NCBI RefSeq assembly: GCF_019056395.1
Contig: NZ_CP077639.1
Coordinates: 460,501-524,500, forward strand
DNA length: 64,000 nucleotides
Reading direction: 5' to 3'
From: Terribacillus sp. DMT04
Lineage (GTDB): Bacteria; Bacillota; Bacilli; Bacillales; Amphibacillaceae
Numbering within the stretch: position 1 is the stretch's first letter; every line of letters begins with the position of its first letter. Below are positions 35,173 through 43,422 of the stretch, in pieces. The notes beneath the pieces were generated by a model. The model saw only the letters and a list, made by a program, of their open reading frames with translations. It was not told the origin of the DNA and did not search any database. The translations under genes and the position numbers were made by a program.

Positions 35173-36122
35173 TGAAACAGTTAGCAGATAAAAACACATT
35201 AGCAGGGAAGCATTTTCTATCTCTTCAAGACTTAACAAAGGAAGAAATTCTATCGATTCTAGAGCTGGCAGCAGAGCTGAAGAGCCAGCATCAAAAAGGC
35301 GAGCTAAGCCAGCCGCTGGCAGGAAAAACGCTCGGGATGATTTTCGAAAAATCATCCACACGTACCCGCGTTTCCTTTGAAACAGGTATTTACCAACTTG
35401 GCGGAATGGGACTCTACTTAAATGCAAATGACCTGCAGCTGGGACGCGGAGAACCGGTAGCGGATACTGCGAAAGTGCTCTCGGGTTATCTGGATGCGAT
35501 TATGATTCGTGCCAATTCACATAAGATGGTGGAGGAGTTGGCAGCTCATGCGACAATTCCAGTCATTAATGGTCTGACAGATTTGTATCATCCATGTCAG
35601 GCACTGGCAGATTTGCAGACAATTTTGGAACATAAGGGCACGCTGGAAGGTGTTAAACTTGCTTATATTGGTGATGCCAATAATGTGTCTAACAGTCTGA
35701 TGATTGCTGCGGCAAAGACGGGCATGCAAATTCGTATTGCATCGCCTGCCGGTTATCAGCCAATCCCCGAAATTGCAGAAAAAGCAAAAGCAATCAGTGC
35801 GGATCCCGCGTTCCTGCTCATTACCGAAAGTCCGGAAGAAGCGGCTGCTGGTGCGGATGTTATCTACACGGATGTCTGGACTAGTATGGGCCAGGAACAG
35901 GAGACGCAGGCTAGATTAAGTGCCTTCCAAGGTTATCAGGTAAACGAGGCACTTATGCAAGCTGCTGATTCTGCAGCCATCTTTTTGCATTGCCTTCCTG
36001 CACACCGAGGTGAAGAAGTGACAACGGCTGTTATTGATGGCCCGCAATCGGCAGTCTTTCAGGAAGCCGAGAATAGACTTCATGCTCAGAAAGCGTTAAT
36101 GCTTGCTGTAATGAAGAAATAA
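35172..36122 (+). CDS. argF: Ornithine carbamoyltransferase, anabolic
   Basis: A 316-residue enzyme that combines ornithine and carbamoyl phosphate to citrulline. The carbamoyl-phosphate site is SSTRTRVSFE (about residues 56-65), with HPCQALADLQT (about 138-148) and HCLPAHRGEE near the C-terminus. The ATG at 35172 overlaps the carB stop (TAATG) and follows GAAGGAG. It uses the product of carAB encoded just upstream and feeds argG. No arginine deiminase genes are near, so an anabolic role fits. Confidence 0.95.
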   Translation: MKQLADKNTLAGKHFLSLQDLTKEEILSILELAAELKSQHQKGELSQPLAGKTLGMIFEKSSTRTRVSFETGIYQLGGMGLYLNANDLQLGRGEPVADTAKVLSGYLDAIMIRANSHKMVEELAAHATIPVINGLTDLYHPCQALADLQTILEHKGTLEGVKLAYIGDANNVSNSLMIAAAKTGMQIRIASPAGYQPIPEIAEKAKAISADPAFLLITESPEEAAAGADVIYTDVWTSMGQEQETQARLSAFQGYQVNEALMQAADSAAIFLHCLPAHRGEEVTTAVIDGPQSAVFQEAENRLHAQKALMLAVMKK

Positions 36123-36134
36123 GCTGAAACAGGA

Positions 36135-36166
36135 GAAACCGCCCGAAATAGGCGGTTTCTTTTCTT
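36135..36166 (+). terminator. Terminator after argF
   Basis: GAAACCGCC (36135-36143) pairs perfectly with GGCGGTTTC (36151-36159), followed by TTTTCTTT. Confidence 0.88.
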
Positions 36167-36268
36167 TATCTATTCGTTCACAATATACAAAAAATCATGT
36201 AGACTAAAGAGTATATGTCCACTTACTCCACGTAAGGGACTTTTAGAATACAGGAGAGAATAATTATT

Positions 36269-36841
36269 ATGTTAAATTACGTAGCGCCGGCTGTCTTTCT
36301 GGCGTTTGTCTATTTATTGTCTATCATTCCGTTTCACCAGACATTTGGTATTACCAAGAAACAGCATTTGTTAATGGCATCTTTCGCAATTTATGTGATT
36401 GCGGTCATTTGTCTCACATTTTTCCCGCTGCCTGTTGATCAAAACCTCATCGAAGAGAATCAGCAACTCGAAACAAGTTATCGCTGGAATACATCACCGC
36501 TTGCTTCTATCATGCAAATCTGGCATACAACGCAAATCGAGGGCTTCGGTTATGGACTAGCTCTGAAAAATCTCGGGGGGAATATTCTGTTGTTTGCTCC
36601 GCTCGGCTTTTATTTGCCGCTGCTTATTCGGAAAACGAGATCCTTTTTTGTGGTAGTTTTCTGCGGCTTGCTTTTTAGTACAGCCATCGAATCTACCCAA
36701 GGCTTATTAAACTACTTTGTCGGTTATAATTATAGGTCGGTAGATATCGATGATGTGATTTTAAATGTGTTAGGCGCGATGTTAGGTTATGCATTTTATT
36801 GGGTCGCGCTGCGTCCCGTGCTCCGGAGAAACAAGCCGTAA
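36269..36841 (+). CDS. VanZ family membrane protein
   Basis: A 190-residue protein with five predicted membrane helices. The segments LGGNILLFAPLGFYLPLL and AIESTQGLLNYFVGYNYRSVDIDDVILN are the VanZ hallmark. VanZ itself raises teicoplanin resistance, but most chromosomal relatives have no known function. No van genes accompany it. A short hairpin-forming sequence GTCCaCTTAC..GTAAGgGAC (36217-36240) lies upstream. It ends directly against the convergent MFS gene. Confidence 0.85.
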   Translation: MLNYVAPAVFLAFVYLLSIIPFHQTFGITKKQHLLMASFAIYVIAVICLTFFPLPVDQNLIEENQQLETSYRWNTSPLASIMQIWHTTQIEGFGYGLALKNLGGNILLFAPLGFYLPLLIRKTRSFFVVVFCGLLFSTAIESTQGLLNYFVGYNYRSVDIDDVILNVLGAMLGYAFYWVALRPVLRRNKP

Positions 36842-38110
36842 TCAGCTTGTTTCCTTCTCCTTATAATCTTTGAAACCAAGCAATTCAGGTGAAAGAGATG
36901 CTAATGGCCCCAGACTGCGTAATTTCGGGTGAAGCAGCCATGTCACGGAAAGCAGCGCTACACCTATGCCCGCACAGCAAAATACCCAGACAACGGGGAT
37001 GAAGGTAGCAGCATAGCCGCCGGCCAAGGAACCAATAGGCATGGCGATGGTGCTGAAGCTTGCACTGGCACTCGTAACTCGGCCGATTAGCGAAACAGGG
37101 AGCAAAGTCTGTATGATAGTGGCAAAGGTGACATTAATACAGCCGATCGGCACCCAAGCCAGACCGTAAAGGGTGATGCTCAGCCACGTCCATGGAACAA
37201 AAGCAGCAGCAGCCCAACTTGCAGAGGCTAATAAGACAGTTACAATTGTTGCTTTTCCGATTGGCAGCTTGCTAAAGGAAGAAGCGAGTAATGCCCCTAT
37301 TAACGCACCGCAGGACATGGCTGCAAGATAAAAACCATAAACAGCCGCTCCTTGCCGCTCATCTGCAAATGCTGGCATAACTGCCAATGCTGCCCCTATT
37401 GCTAAGTTACAAAGAATAGCACCCAGCAGCGTGGCAGCCATAATTGTGCTAAATAAAATAGACAAACCTTCTTTTAATTCTGTAAAGTAGGTGTGCAGCA
37501 CAGTACGCGTATTTTCAGTATTTTGGGATTGCGCTTTTTGGTGTGGGATTCTAAGGAAGCTGAACAAAAGGAAAGCAATACAAAAAGTGAAAGAATCGAT
37601 GATGAATAATAAAGCAGCGCCAAAAGCGGCAGTCAGTATGCCGGCAATAGCATTGAAGATTAAATCTACACCTTGGTAAGCAAAAGAGAATAAAGCATTT
37701 CCCGAAGGAAGCTCTTCTTTTTTCAAGACCATCGGCAAAGCTTTTACCTCTGTCGGGTAAGCAAAAGCGTCGATGCAAGTTAGTATCGGCATGAGAATGA
37801 GAACGAGAGTGACCGATAGGAAATCAAACCAAGCAGCAAGCGGAATCAGCAGAACAAGGACAGCTTGGAGCGCCTGGGTCCACAGCAGGGTCGCGCGTAT
37901 CGGCCATCGGTCGACGAGCGGACCAATTAAGAATTGCAGCACATTCGGAATTTGTGTCAGAAATCCGGCCAGCCCTGTGTAAAAAGCACTGCCGCTCAGT
38001 TCATAGACAAGCCACATGGCAGCAATAAAGTAGATGCTGTCACCAATGTTCGTGACAATTCGACCAGAGAAAAGCAAACCATAGTTTCGTTGTTTCAAGA
38101 TAGCGTGCAT
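36842..38110 (-). CDS. MFS transporter, macrolide-efflux type
   Basis: A 422-residue major facilitator with about twelve helices, starting LKQRNYGLLFSGRIVTNIGD, a form typical of the macrolide-efflux/enterobactin-exporter-like group. IGPLVDRWPIRATLLWTQ is the motif-A loop. It is 5 bp downstream of an ArsR-type regulator, repeating the regulator-exporter design at 13571-15816, though the two exporters are clearly different in sequence. Its 3' end abuts the VanZ-like gene with no terminator between. The substrate is unknown. Confidence 0.86.
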   Translation of the reverse strand: MHAILKQRNYGLLFSGRIVTNIGDSIYFIAAMWLVYELSGSAFYTGLAGFLTQIPNVLQFLIGPLVDRWPIRATLLWTQALQAVLVLLIPLAAWFDFLSVTLVLILMPILTCIDAFAYPTEVKALPMVLKKEELPSGNALFSFAYQGVDLIFNAIAGILTAAFGAALLFIIDSFTFCIAFLLFSFLRIPHQKAQSQNTENTRTVLHTYFTELKEGLSILFSTIMAATLLGAILCNLAIGAALAVMPAFADERQGAAVYGFYLAAMSCGALIGALLASSFSKLPIGKATIVTVLLASASWAAAAFVPWTWLSITLYGLAWVPIGCINVTFATIIQTLLPVSLIGRVTSASASFSTIAMPIGSLAGGYAATFIPVVWVFCCAGIGVALLSVTWLLHPKLRSLGPLASLSPELLGFKDYKEKETS

Positions 38111-38115
38111 ACCTC

Positions 38116-38736
38116 TTACTCCTCCCCGTTTAAATCTACCTGATCAAATGACGGTTCATCAATTTCAAATCCAAAGGCAGAAAAGTAATAAAGTTTCCCA
38201 TTTGGGTCTTTTTCGGCTGCATCGCTTTTTTGACGAAGCTCTTGCATCAAATCAAATAAACCTTGCGTGAACGCTTTAAAATCCGCTTCTGTAGCACTAA
38301 TTTCCCAAATACTGCCGATTGCTTCCCAATCTTTTGGGTCAGTAGATCCAGCAGCTTTAGCAAAAGCAGATTCGGGAGCACTTAGTATCGCTGTTTTCGT
38401 TTTATTCGCCATTTGCACAAATAGCTGCCGCGTCGATTCACTCAATGCTTCTGCGTACGGAAGCAAATCTTCTGACGGATAAAACCCTCTGGCTGTCGCT
38501 CGATAAAATTTCTGCATAATGCCATTTTTCTCCTCGGTGCGAATAACCTCTATTAAGCTATTTTTCTCTAGTTCTTTCAAGTGGTAATGGATTTTTGGCC
38601 GGCTGATTTCAAGCAGGGCAGCAAGCTGCTGCCCGGTATAAGAGGTTTCTACCAGTTTCATAATAATCTCTGCTCGCAGCGGGTCACTAATTGCTTTTAG
38701 CTGTTCGTAAGTGGTTAATGCCAATACTTGTTTCAT
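38116..38736 (-). CDS. ArsR-type winged-helix regulator
   Basis: A 206-residue regulator. The N-terminal winged helix spans about residues 8-75: EQLKAISDPLRAEIIMKLVE, then GQQLAALLEISRPKIHYHLK. The C-terminal half is an uncharacterised helical region including FYPSEDLLPYAEALSES. Unlike the ArsR protein at 14773, its HTH is at the N-terminus. It lies first in a two-gene unit with the MFS exporter. No cysteine metal site is visible. Confidence 0.83.
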   Translation of the reverse strand: MKQVLALTTYEQLKAISDPLRAEIIMKLVETSYTGQQLAALLEISRPKIHYHLKELEKNSLIEVIRTEEKNGIMQKFYRATARGFYPSEDLLPYAEALSESTRQLFVQMANKTKTAILSAPESAFAKAAGSTDPKDWEAIGSIWEISATEADFKAFTQGLFDLMQELRQKSDAAEKDPNGKLYYFSAFGFEIDEPSFDQVDLNGEE

Positions 38737-38892
38737 CGGTACACTCCTCTGTAAACAATTTTTAAACGGTCAACTTTATTTTACAGACTCAGTTTACTGA
38801 TCTTTCCAGATAGAGTCAATATAATTTTCAGATAATTTTCTCTCTGTACAACACGATAAAGAATATGTTAATGTTGTAAGCAATCGAATAGG

Positions 38893-39031
38893 TTTTCTCT
38901 TGGGGCAGGGTGAAATTCCCGACCGGCGGTGATAGGCAGCTTAGCTGTCTTCAGTCCGTGACCCGTTATTATAACGGTGGATTTGGTGAGATTCCAAAGC
39001 CGACAGTATAGTCTGGATGGGAAAGAGGAAA
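38893..39031 (+). promoter_or_regulatory. FMN riboswitch (RFN element)
   Basis: All main RFN blocks are present: TTGGGGCAGGGTGAAATTCC, CGACCGGCGGTGATAG, AGTCCGTGACCCG, TGGATTTGGTGAGATTCC and AAAGCCGACAGTATAGTCTG then GATGGGAAAGAGG. Closing pairing is between TTTTCTCTT and AAAGAGGAAA. It precedes ribE-ribB-ribH, so FMN should repress riboflavin synthesis. Confidence 0.97.
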
Positions 39032-39108
39032 CGGCGTGCTATCCACATGCCAACATGAGCTTTGTCACATGACAATAGCTTGTTTTCGCTATAATTTTTA
39101 AAGCCAAG

Positions 39109-39138
39109 GCCCCAGAAGCAGTTATTCTGGGGCTTTTT
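39109..39138 (+). terminator. Expression-platform terminator of FMN riboswitch
   Basis: GCCCCAGAA (39109-39117) pairs perfectly with TTCTGGGGC (39125-39133), followed by five T. About 190 nt of apparently non-coding sequence follow before ribE. Confidence 0.9.
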
Positions 39139-39328
39139 ATGTTAGCTAGTATGGTTAATTGGTGTAAGTGAAATGTCTGCTCTTGCCGAAACTATAACAG
39201 AGACCACTTATACCCGTACCACCCCCAATAAACCGTCACATTGCCCCGAGACGGTCAAATTCCCATTCGTAGTGACTTATAAATTGGTTTGCCCCTAGTC
39301 GGATAAGCAGAAACGAGGAGGAGAATCT

Positions 39329-39976
39329 GTGTTTACTGGAATCATTCAAGAAGTAGGCAGTATGATTGCTGTGGAAAAACAAGAAGAGGCGATGCAGCTT
39401 ACGATTGCCAGTGAGAAGCTCACCAAAGATATGCATATTGGCGACAGTATTTCTGTTAACGGTGTGTGCCTCACCGTCACAGCGTTTACCCCGCATAGCT
39501 TTCAAGTGGATGTGATGCCCGAAACATTTCGGTCCAGCACGCTGTCCGGTTTGCACAGCTCTGATGCAGTTAATCTGGAGCCCGCGCTGCAGCCTGCAGG
39601 CAGAATGGGCGGTCATTTTGTAAGCGGACATGTAGATACAAACGGAATGATTACCAACATTCGCGAAGAAGCAAACGCCCGTTATATCAACATTTCAGTA
39701 GGCGAAGGTCTCCAATATTTAATGACAAAAGGATCTATTTCGGTAGATGGTGTGTCCTTAACAGTTTTTGAGGTAGGAGAAGACAATTTTACGATTTCTC
39801 TAATTCCCGAGACAAGGCAAGCGACGATTTTAGGAGATAAGCAGGTTGGTGATCATGTGAATCTTGAGTTTGATCAGCTTGCCAAGTATATGGAGCGGCT
39901 GCTGAATCATCAGAAAACAGCAGAGCCTGCAGGGATTTCGAGAGAGACTTTGGAACAGAATGGATTTTTAGATTGA
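39329..39976 (+). CDS. ribE: Riboflavin synthase alpha subunit
   Basis: A 215-residue enzyme with two lumazine-binding domains that dismutates 6,7-dimethyl-8-ribityllumazine to riboflavin. The N-terminal [10 protein letters not shown] is diagnostic; domain one has [12 protein letters not shown] and domain two repeats it as [12 protein letters not shown], with GHFVSGHVD between. The start is GTG at 39329 behind GAGGAGGAGAA. It is the first gene after the FMN riboswitch, where ribD stands in B. subtilis. Confidence 0.95.
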   Translation: MFTGIIQEVGSMIAVEKQEEAMQLTIASEKLTKDMHIGDSISVNGVCLTVTAFTPHSFQVDVMPETFRSSTLSGLHSSDAVNLEPALQPAGRMGGHFVSGHVDTNGMITNIREEANARYINISVGEGLQYLMTKGSISVDGVSLTVFEVGEDNFTISLIPETRQATILGDKQVGDHVNLEFDQLAKYMERLLNHQKTAEPAGISRETLEQNGFLD

Positions 39977-39986
39977 GGAGGGCTGC

Positions 39987-40607
39987 ATGGTGAAAACGAC
40001 CATCGAGCATGCATTGGAATATTTGAAAAGCGGAAAGCCGATTATCGTCACCGATGATGAGAAGCGAGAGAATGAGGGGGATTTGCTCGCATTGGCAGCA
40101 TACGCCACGCCGGAGACAGTTAATTTCATGGCTTCTGTCGGAAAAGGTCTGATCTGTGCGCCTATTTCCCGGGAAATTGCTGAAAGGTTGGATTTGCCCC
40201 CGATGGTAAATGCCAATACAGATCCGCATGGGACAGCATTTACAGTAAGTGTCGATCACAAGGATTCCACAACAGGTATTAGTGCATTTGAACGCGCGCA
40301 TACAATTGCAAAGCTTGCGGATAACACGAGTAAACCGGCAGATTTCCAGCGACCTGGTCATATCTTTCCGCTTATCGCGAAAACAAACGGCGTTCTGGAG
40401 CGACCAGGACATACAGAAGCAGCAGTTGATTTAGCAAAACTAGCAGGAACAGCAGAAGCTGGCTATATTTGCGAGATTATGAAAGAAGATGGCTCTATGG
40501 CTCGTATGCCTGATTTAGAAAAGCTAGCAGCTGTGCATAAACTGCCGTTAATCACGATTGAAGATTTAATTGCGTATCGCCAGGGAAATAAAACAAAGGT
40601 TTTATAA
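39987..40607 (+). CDS. ribB: 3,4-dihydroxy-2-butanone 4-phosphate synthase, stand-alone
   Basis: A 206-residue enzyme that forms the four-carbon unit for the lumazine ring from ribulose 5-phosphate. The signature [12 protein letters not shown] (about 22-33) is followed by [26 protein letters not shown] and the RPGHIFPL and [11 protein letters not shown] motifs. Unlike the usual Bacillus RibBA fusion it ends at about residue 206 with no GTP cyclohydrolase II domain. It is 10 bp after ribE and 34 bp before ribH. Confidence 0.93.
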   Translation: MVKTTIEHALEYLKSGKPIIVTDDEKRENEGDLLALAAYATPETVNFMASVGKGLICAPISREIAERLDLPPMVNANTDPHGTAFTVSVDHKDSTTGISAFERAHTIAKLADNTSKPADFQRPGHIFPLIAKTNGVLERPGHTEAAVDLAKLAGTAEAGYICEIMKEDGSMARMPDLEKLAAVHKLPLITIEDLIAYRQGNKTKVL

Positions 40608-40641
40608 CAGAAAATTTATCGAACAATAAAGGAGCATTCAA

Positions 40642-41106
40642 ATGGTAAACACAATTGAAGGAAATGTAGTAGGTTCAGATTTAAAGATTGGTATTGTTGT
40701 AGGCAGATTCAATGAATTTATCACAAGCAAACTGTTAAGCGGTGCTATTGATACATTAAAGCGTCATGGTGTAGACGAAGCGAAAGTAGACGTAGCCTGG
40801 GTGCCGGGTGCATTTGAGATTCCGCTAGTAGCAGATAAACTTGCTGGAACTGGAAAATACGACGCAGTTATTACATTAGGTACAGTTATTAAAGGCTCGA
40901 CACCTCACTTTGATTACGTCAGCAATGAAGTCGCAAAGGGTGTAGCAGGCGCAGCAAATAAAGCGGGCATTCCAATTATCTTTGGTGTGCTAACGACAAA
41001 CACGATTGAACAAGCAATTGAACGTGCAGGCACAAAAGCGGGTAACAAAGGTGCAGAAGCAGCAGTATCAGCGATCGAAATGGCAAACTTGTTAAAACAA
41101 ATCTAA
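40642..41106 (+). CDS. ribH: 6,7-dimethyl-8-ribityllumazine synthase
   Basis: A 154-residue protein that assembles into an icosahedral shell and condenses the butanone phosphate with the ribityl pyrimidine. Key segments are [12 protein letters not shown] (about 17-28), [10 protein letters not shown] (about 53-62), [15 protein letters not shown] with the catalytic histidine, and [12 protein letters not shown]. It is the last gene of the operon, ending at a good terminator. Confidence 0.96.
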   Translation: MVNTIEGNVVGSDLKIGIVVGRFNEFITSKLLSGAIDTLKRHGVDEAKVDVAWVPGAFEIPLVADKLAGTGKYDAVITLGTVIKGSTPHFDYVSNEVAKGVAGAANKAGIPIIFGVLTTNTIEQAIERAGTKAGNKGAEAAVSAIEMANLLKQI

Positions 41107-41112
41107 TTCATT

Positions 41113-41140
41113 GAGCAGAGGAGATTCTCTGCTCTTTTTT
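41113..41140 (+). terminator. Terminator after ribH
   Basis: GAGCAGAG (41113-41120) pairs with CTCTGCTC (41127-41134), followed by six T. Confidence 0.88.
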
Positions 41141-41179
41141 ATTTCCGGAAAATAATGTATATTTTGGTGGGGGTGTACT

Positions 41180-42010
41180 ATGCATATACACTATGAAACG
41201 GCAGGAAATCAGGCAAAACCGGCATTATTGCTGATACATGGCCTAGGCTGGACGAATAAAATATGGGAACAAGTTTGTGACCAGCTTAAAGAGAATTTTT
41301 ACATTATTATGATTGATTTACCGGGGCATGGAGAAAGTGAAGAAGCAGATAATTATGATTTTCAAATGATTGCTGATTGTATTCATAACCGAATTTCAAC
41401 AATACATGTTAATTCGTTATATGTTGCAGGCAGTTCCTTGGGAGCAGCCGCAGCACTTGCATATGCTAGCAAGTACAGCACAAAAGGTGTACTGCTTATT
41501 GATGGCGGGTTTGCAGCTTTGAGTCAAATAAAGGATCTCTGTATAGATGATATGACGTTTGAAGCACCTTCTGCTTCCGTACTGAAAACGATGCACGCTT
41601 ATTTACAGTATATGAGACAAGATGATCCCGAATTATGGAATGAGCACATTGCAAGCGCAGCAGCTGACCAAGTAATTTTGAATAAAGAAACAGGTGCTTA
41701 TCAATTAAAAGCTTCACCAGCTGTGCAGCAAAAGTACTTAGAGGCTTTCTATTACTTTGATCCGATTAAAACGCTCAGACAGATGGAGAAATCAAAGAAA
41801 GTCGTGATTATGGTTGCTTTGCACAACCAGCAGCAGAAGCAAGATGTGGAAAATGATTTAAAGCAATTCTGCCAGGAGCATCCTAAGACAGATATCCTTT
41901 ACTATGAAGAGACAGATCATTTGATTATGTTAGATAAGCCAGAACAGTTCATAGAAGATATGACACTGCTGCTTTTACACAATGACGGGTTGGATAGGGA
42001 TAATGAGTAA
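41180..42010 (+). CDS. Alpha/beta hydrolase
   Basis: A 276-residue cytoplasmic hydrolase. The oxyanion segment is LLIHGLGWTNKIWE, the acid-helix region is IDLPGHGESE, and the nucleophile serine is in VAGSSLGAAAAL (about residues 78-89). The C-terminal catalytic histidine is in EETDHLIMLDKPEQF. The substrate is unknown. It overlaps the following P-loop kinase gene by 8 bases, so they are co-translated. Confidence 0.82.
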   Translation: MHIHYETAGNQAKPALLLIHGLGWTNKIWEQVCDQLKENFYIIMIDLPGHGESEEADNYDFQMIADCIHNRISTIHVNSLYVAGSSLGAAAALAYASKYSTKGVLLIDGGFAALSQIKDLCIDDMTFEAPSASVLKTMHAYLQYMRQDDPELWNEHIASAAADQVILNKETGAYQLKASPAVQQKYLEAFYYFDPIKTLRQMEKSKKVVIMVALHNQQQKQDVENDLKQFCQEHPKTDILYYEETDHLIMLDKPEQFIEDMTLLLLHNDGLDRDNE

Positions 42011-42539
42011 GTTTCCTCAAAAGATACATATTGTAGGATCTGTTGGCAGCGGCAAGACAACTTTAGCAAGAGAAATGACAGTACAGCTGACTGTACCACA
42101 CTACGAGTTGGATAATATGATGTGGAAAAGGTCGCCTGACGGAGATGTGCGACGATCGGAAAAGCTAAGACGGCAAATACTGCAGGATATTACCAGCAGA
42201 GAATCATGGATTATAGAAGGTGTTCATACAGCTGATTGGATAGAAGAGAGTCTGCGTCAAGCTGATTTAATTATTTGGCTGACACCAGCTCCCAGGGTAC
42301 ATAATATCAGGATTGCGAAGCGGTATTTACGACAGATAACAGGTCTTGAGAAGGCCAATTATACGCCTTCTTTTCGAATGTTTTTGAAAATGTTTAAATG
42401 GAACCGTTATTTTGAAAAGTCGAACAAACCTTATATATATGATGCGTTCTCCAAGTATGGAGATAAAGTTATGCTTGTGGAAAATAAAGCAGATGTTGAA
42501 GCTTTTATTAGAAACCTAAATCATACAAAAGCAAGCTGA
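42003..42539 (+). CDS. P-loop kinase, FlaR/adenylate-kinase-like
   Basis: A 178-residue nucleotide-binding protein with Walker A GSVGSGKTTLAR (about 12-23). The downstream YELDNMMWKRSPDGDVRR and WIIEGVHTADWIEESL match the group annotated as DNA topology modulation protein FlaR, a shikimate/adenylate kinase-like family of uncertain role. It overlaps the hydrolase gene; ATG at 42003 is used since the ATG at 41982 lacks spacing to a ribosome site. Substrate unknown. Confidence 0.78.
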   Translation: MSKFPQKIHIVGSVGSGKTTLAREMTVQLTVPHYELDNMMWKRSPDGDVRRSEKLRRQILQDITSRESWIIEGVHTADWIEESLRQADLIIWLTPAPRVHNIRIAKRYLRQITGLEKANYTPSFRMFLKMFKWNRYFEKSNKPYIYDAFSKYGDKVMLVENKADVEAFIRNLNHTKAS

Positions 42540-42574
42540 GTGCCTGCTTTTTATTTTTGGAAAAAAGTGCAATA

Positions 42575-42630
42575 ATTACTTTGACACGCAGAGTAATTTA
42601 TTTTATGATTACTTTATCAGATAGAGTAAT
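42575..42630 (+). promoter_or_regulatory. PadR operon promoter with two identical-design operators
   Basis: Promoter: TTGACA (42581-42586) and TATGAT (42604-42609), 17-bp spacer. Two 23-bp palindromes ATTACT-N11-AGTAAT flank it at 42575-42597 and 42608-42630, centres 33 bp apart, about three helical turns. One covers the -35, the other the start site. This is the layout expected for PadR autorepression. Confidence 0.78.
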
Positions 42631-42664
42631 TTGAAAGTAGGGATGCCACATTCGGAGTGATACA

Positions 42665-42973
42665 ATTCGAGGTCATCTGGATTCCATTATTCTTCGTCTG
42701 CTGATGGAGGGCGATAAGTATGGATACCAAATCTCGAAAGACATAGCAGCTTGGACAGACGATGCATTCCAGATTAAAGAAGCAACACTTTATGCCGTAT
42801 TTCAGCGGCTCGAGCGCCGGGAGCTGATTGAATCGTATCAAGGGGAGAAATCACATGGCGGCAAGCGGAAGTATTATACCCTCACAACGCTTGGAAAGGC
42901 GTATTGGCAGGAAGCGGCGAAAGAATGGCAGGAAGCTAAGCAATTAATTGATATTTTTATGGAGGGTGTCTGA
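42665..42973 (+). CDS. PadR-family regulator with unclear or disrupted start
   Basis: A winged-helix regulator of about 100 residues. The frame from 42665 reads IRGHLDSIILRLLMEGDKYG, the expected first helix and turn of PadR proteins, then TLYAVFQRLERRELI and the wing GGKRKYYTLT. No ATG, GTG or TTG opens this frame upstream. An ATT at 42665 has an ideal GGAG 7 nt before it; ATG at 42704 would remove the first helix. A one-base indel just upstream is the alternative (ATG at 42643 or GTG at 42657). It overlaps the next gene by one base. Confidence 0.65.
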   Translation: MRGHLDSIILRLLMEGDKYGYQISKDIAAWTDDAFQIKEATLYAVFQRLERRELIESYQGEKSHGGKRKYYTLTTLGKAYWQEAAKEWQEAKQLIDIFMEGV

Positions 42974-43422
42974 TGCAGAAAATCAGAGCGTATGTAGAAG
43001 AACAATTTGCAGACTTGCCAGAAACAGAACAAGTTGCAACATTGAAAGAAGAAATAAAGGATTCAATGGAAGAAAAAGCAGCTGATTTCATGCTGGATGG
43101 AAAAGCGGAAGAAGACGCAATAAATAAAGCGATTGTGGACTTCGGAAATCTGGCAGAGATCAAAAAAGAATTTCAGCTGCAGCAGGAACCGAGGCAAAAA
43201 AGCGATAAGCCAAAGAAACAGAAAGAGGATATGAGTACGCTTAATCTTGGTTTCTCCATATGCGGCAGTGTTTTAATTATTGCGCTGCTTGTTTTTGTGA
43301 ATATGTATTATACGCCTCACGAGATATGGTTTGTTTTCCCGACATTTGCTATTCTTTGGTGGCCTGTGAGCATGGCTTTTGTATGGATGAAAGCTAGAAG
43401 AAGAAAGGTGATGCACAGATGA
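42973..43422 (+). CDS. PadR-associated HAAS/DUF1700-like membrane protein
   Basis: A 149-residue protein. The N-terminal ~75 residues (RAYVEEQFADLPETEQVATL, KEEIKDSMEEKAADFMLDG, AINKAIVDFGN) resemble the helical HAAS/DUF1700 domain often encoded after PadR genes. A charged linker leads to two membrane helices linked by YYTPHEIWFVFPTFAILWWP. That hairpin recurs four times in the next protein. It shares one base with padR and 4 bases with the next gene. It may act as a membrane partner sensing stress; this is inference. Confidence 0.72.
   Translation: MQKIRAYVEEQFADLPETEQVATLKEEIKDSMEEKAADFMLDGKAEEDAINKAIVDFGNLAEIKKEFQLQQEPRQKSDKPKKQKEDMSTLNLGFSICGSVLIIALLVFVNMYYTPHEIWFVFPTFAILWWPVSMAFVWMKARRRKVMHR

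Noticed and set aside
38749-38797. Operator for the second ArsR gene (CTGTAAA..TTTACAG and GTTTAC copies)
   Set aside because: The 7-bp complements are 24 bp apart, with extra partial copies in AT-rich DNA; too weak to claim.
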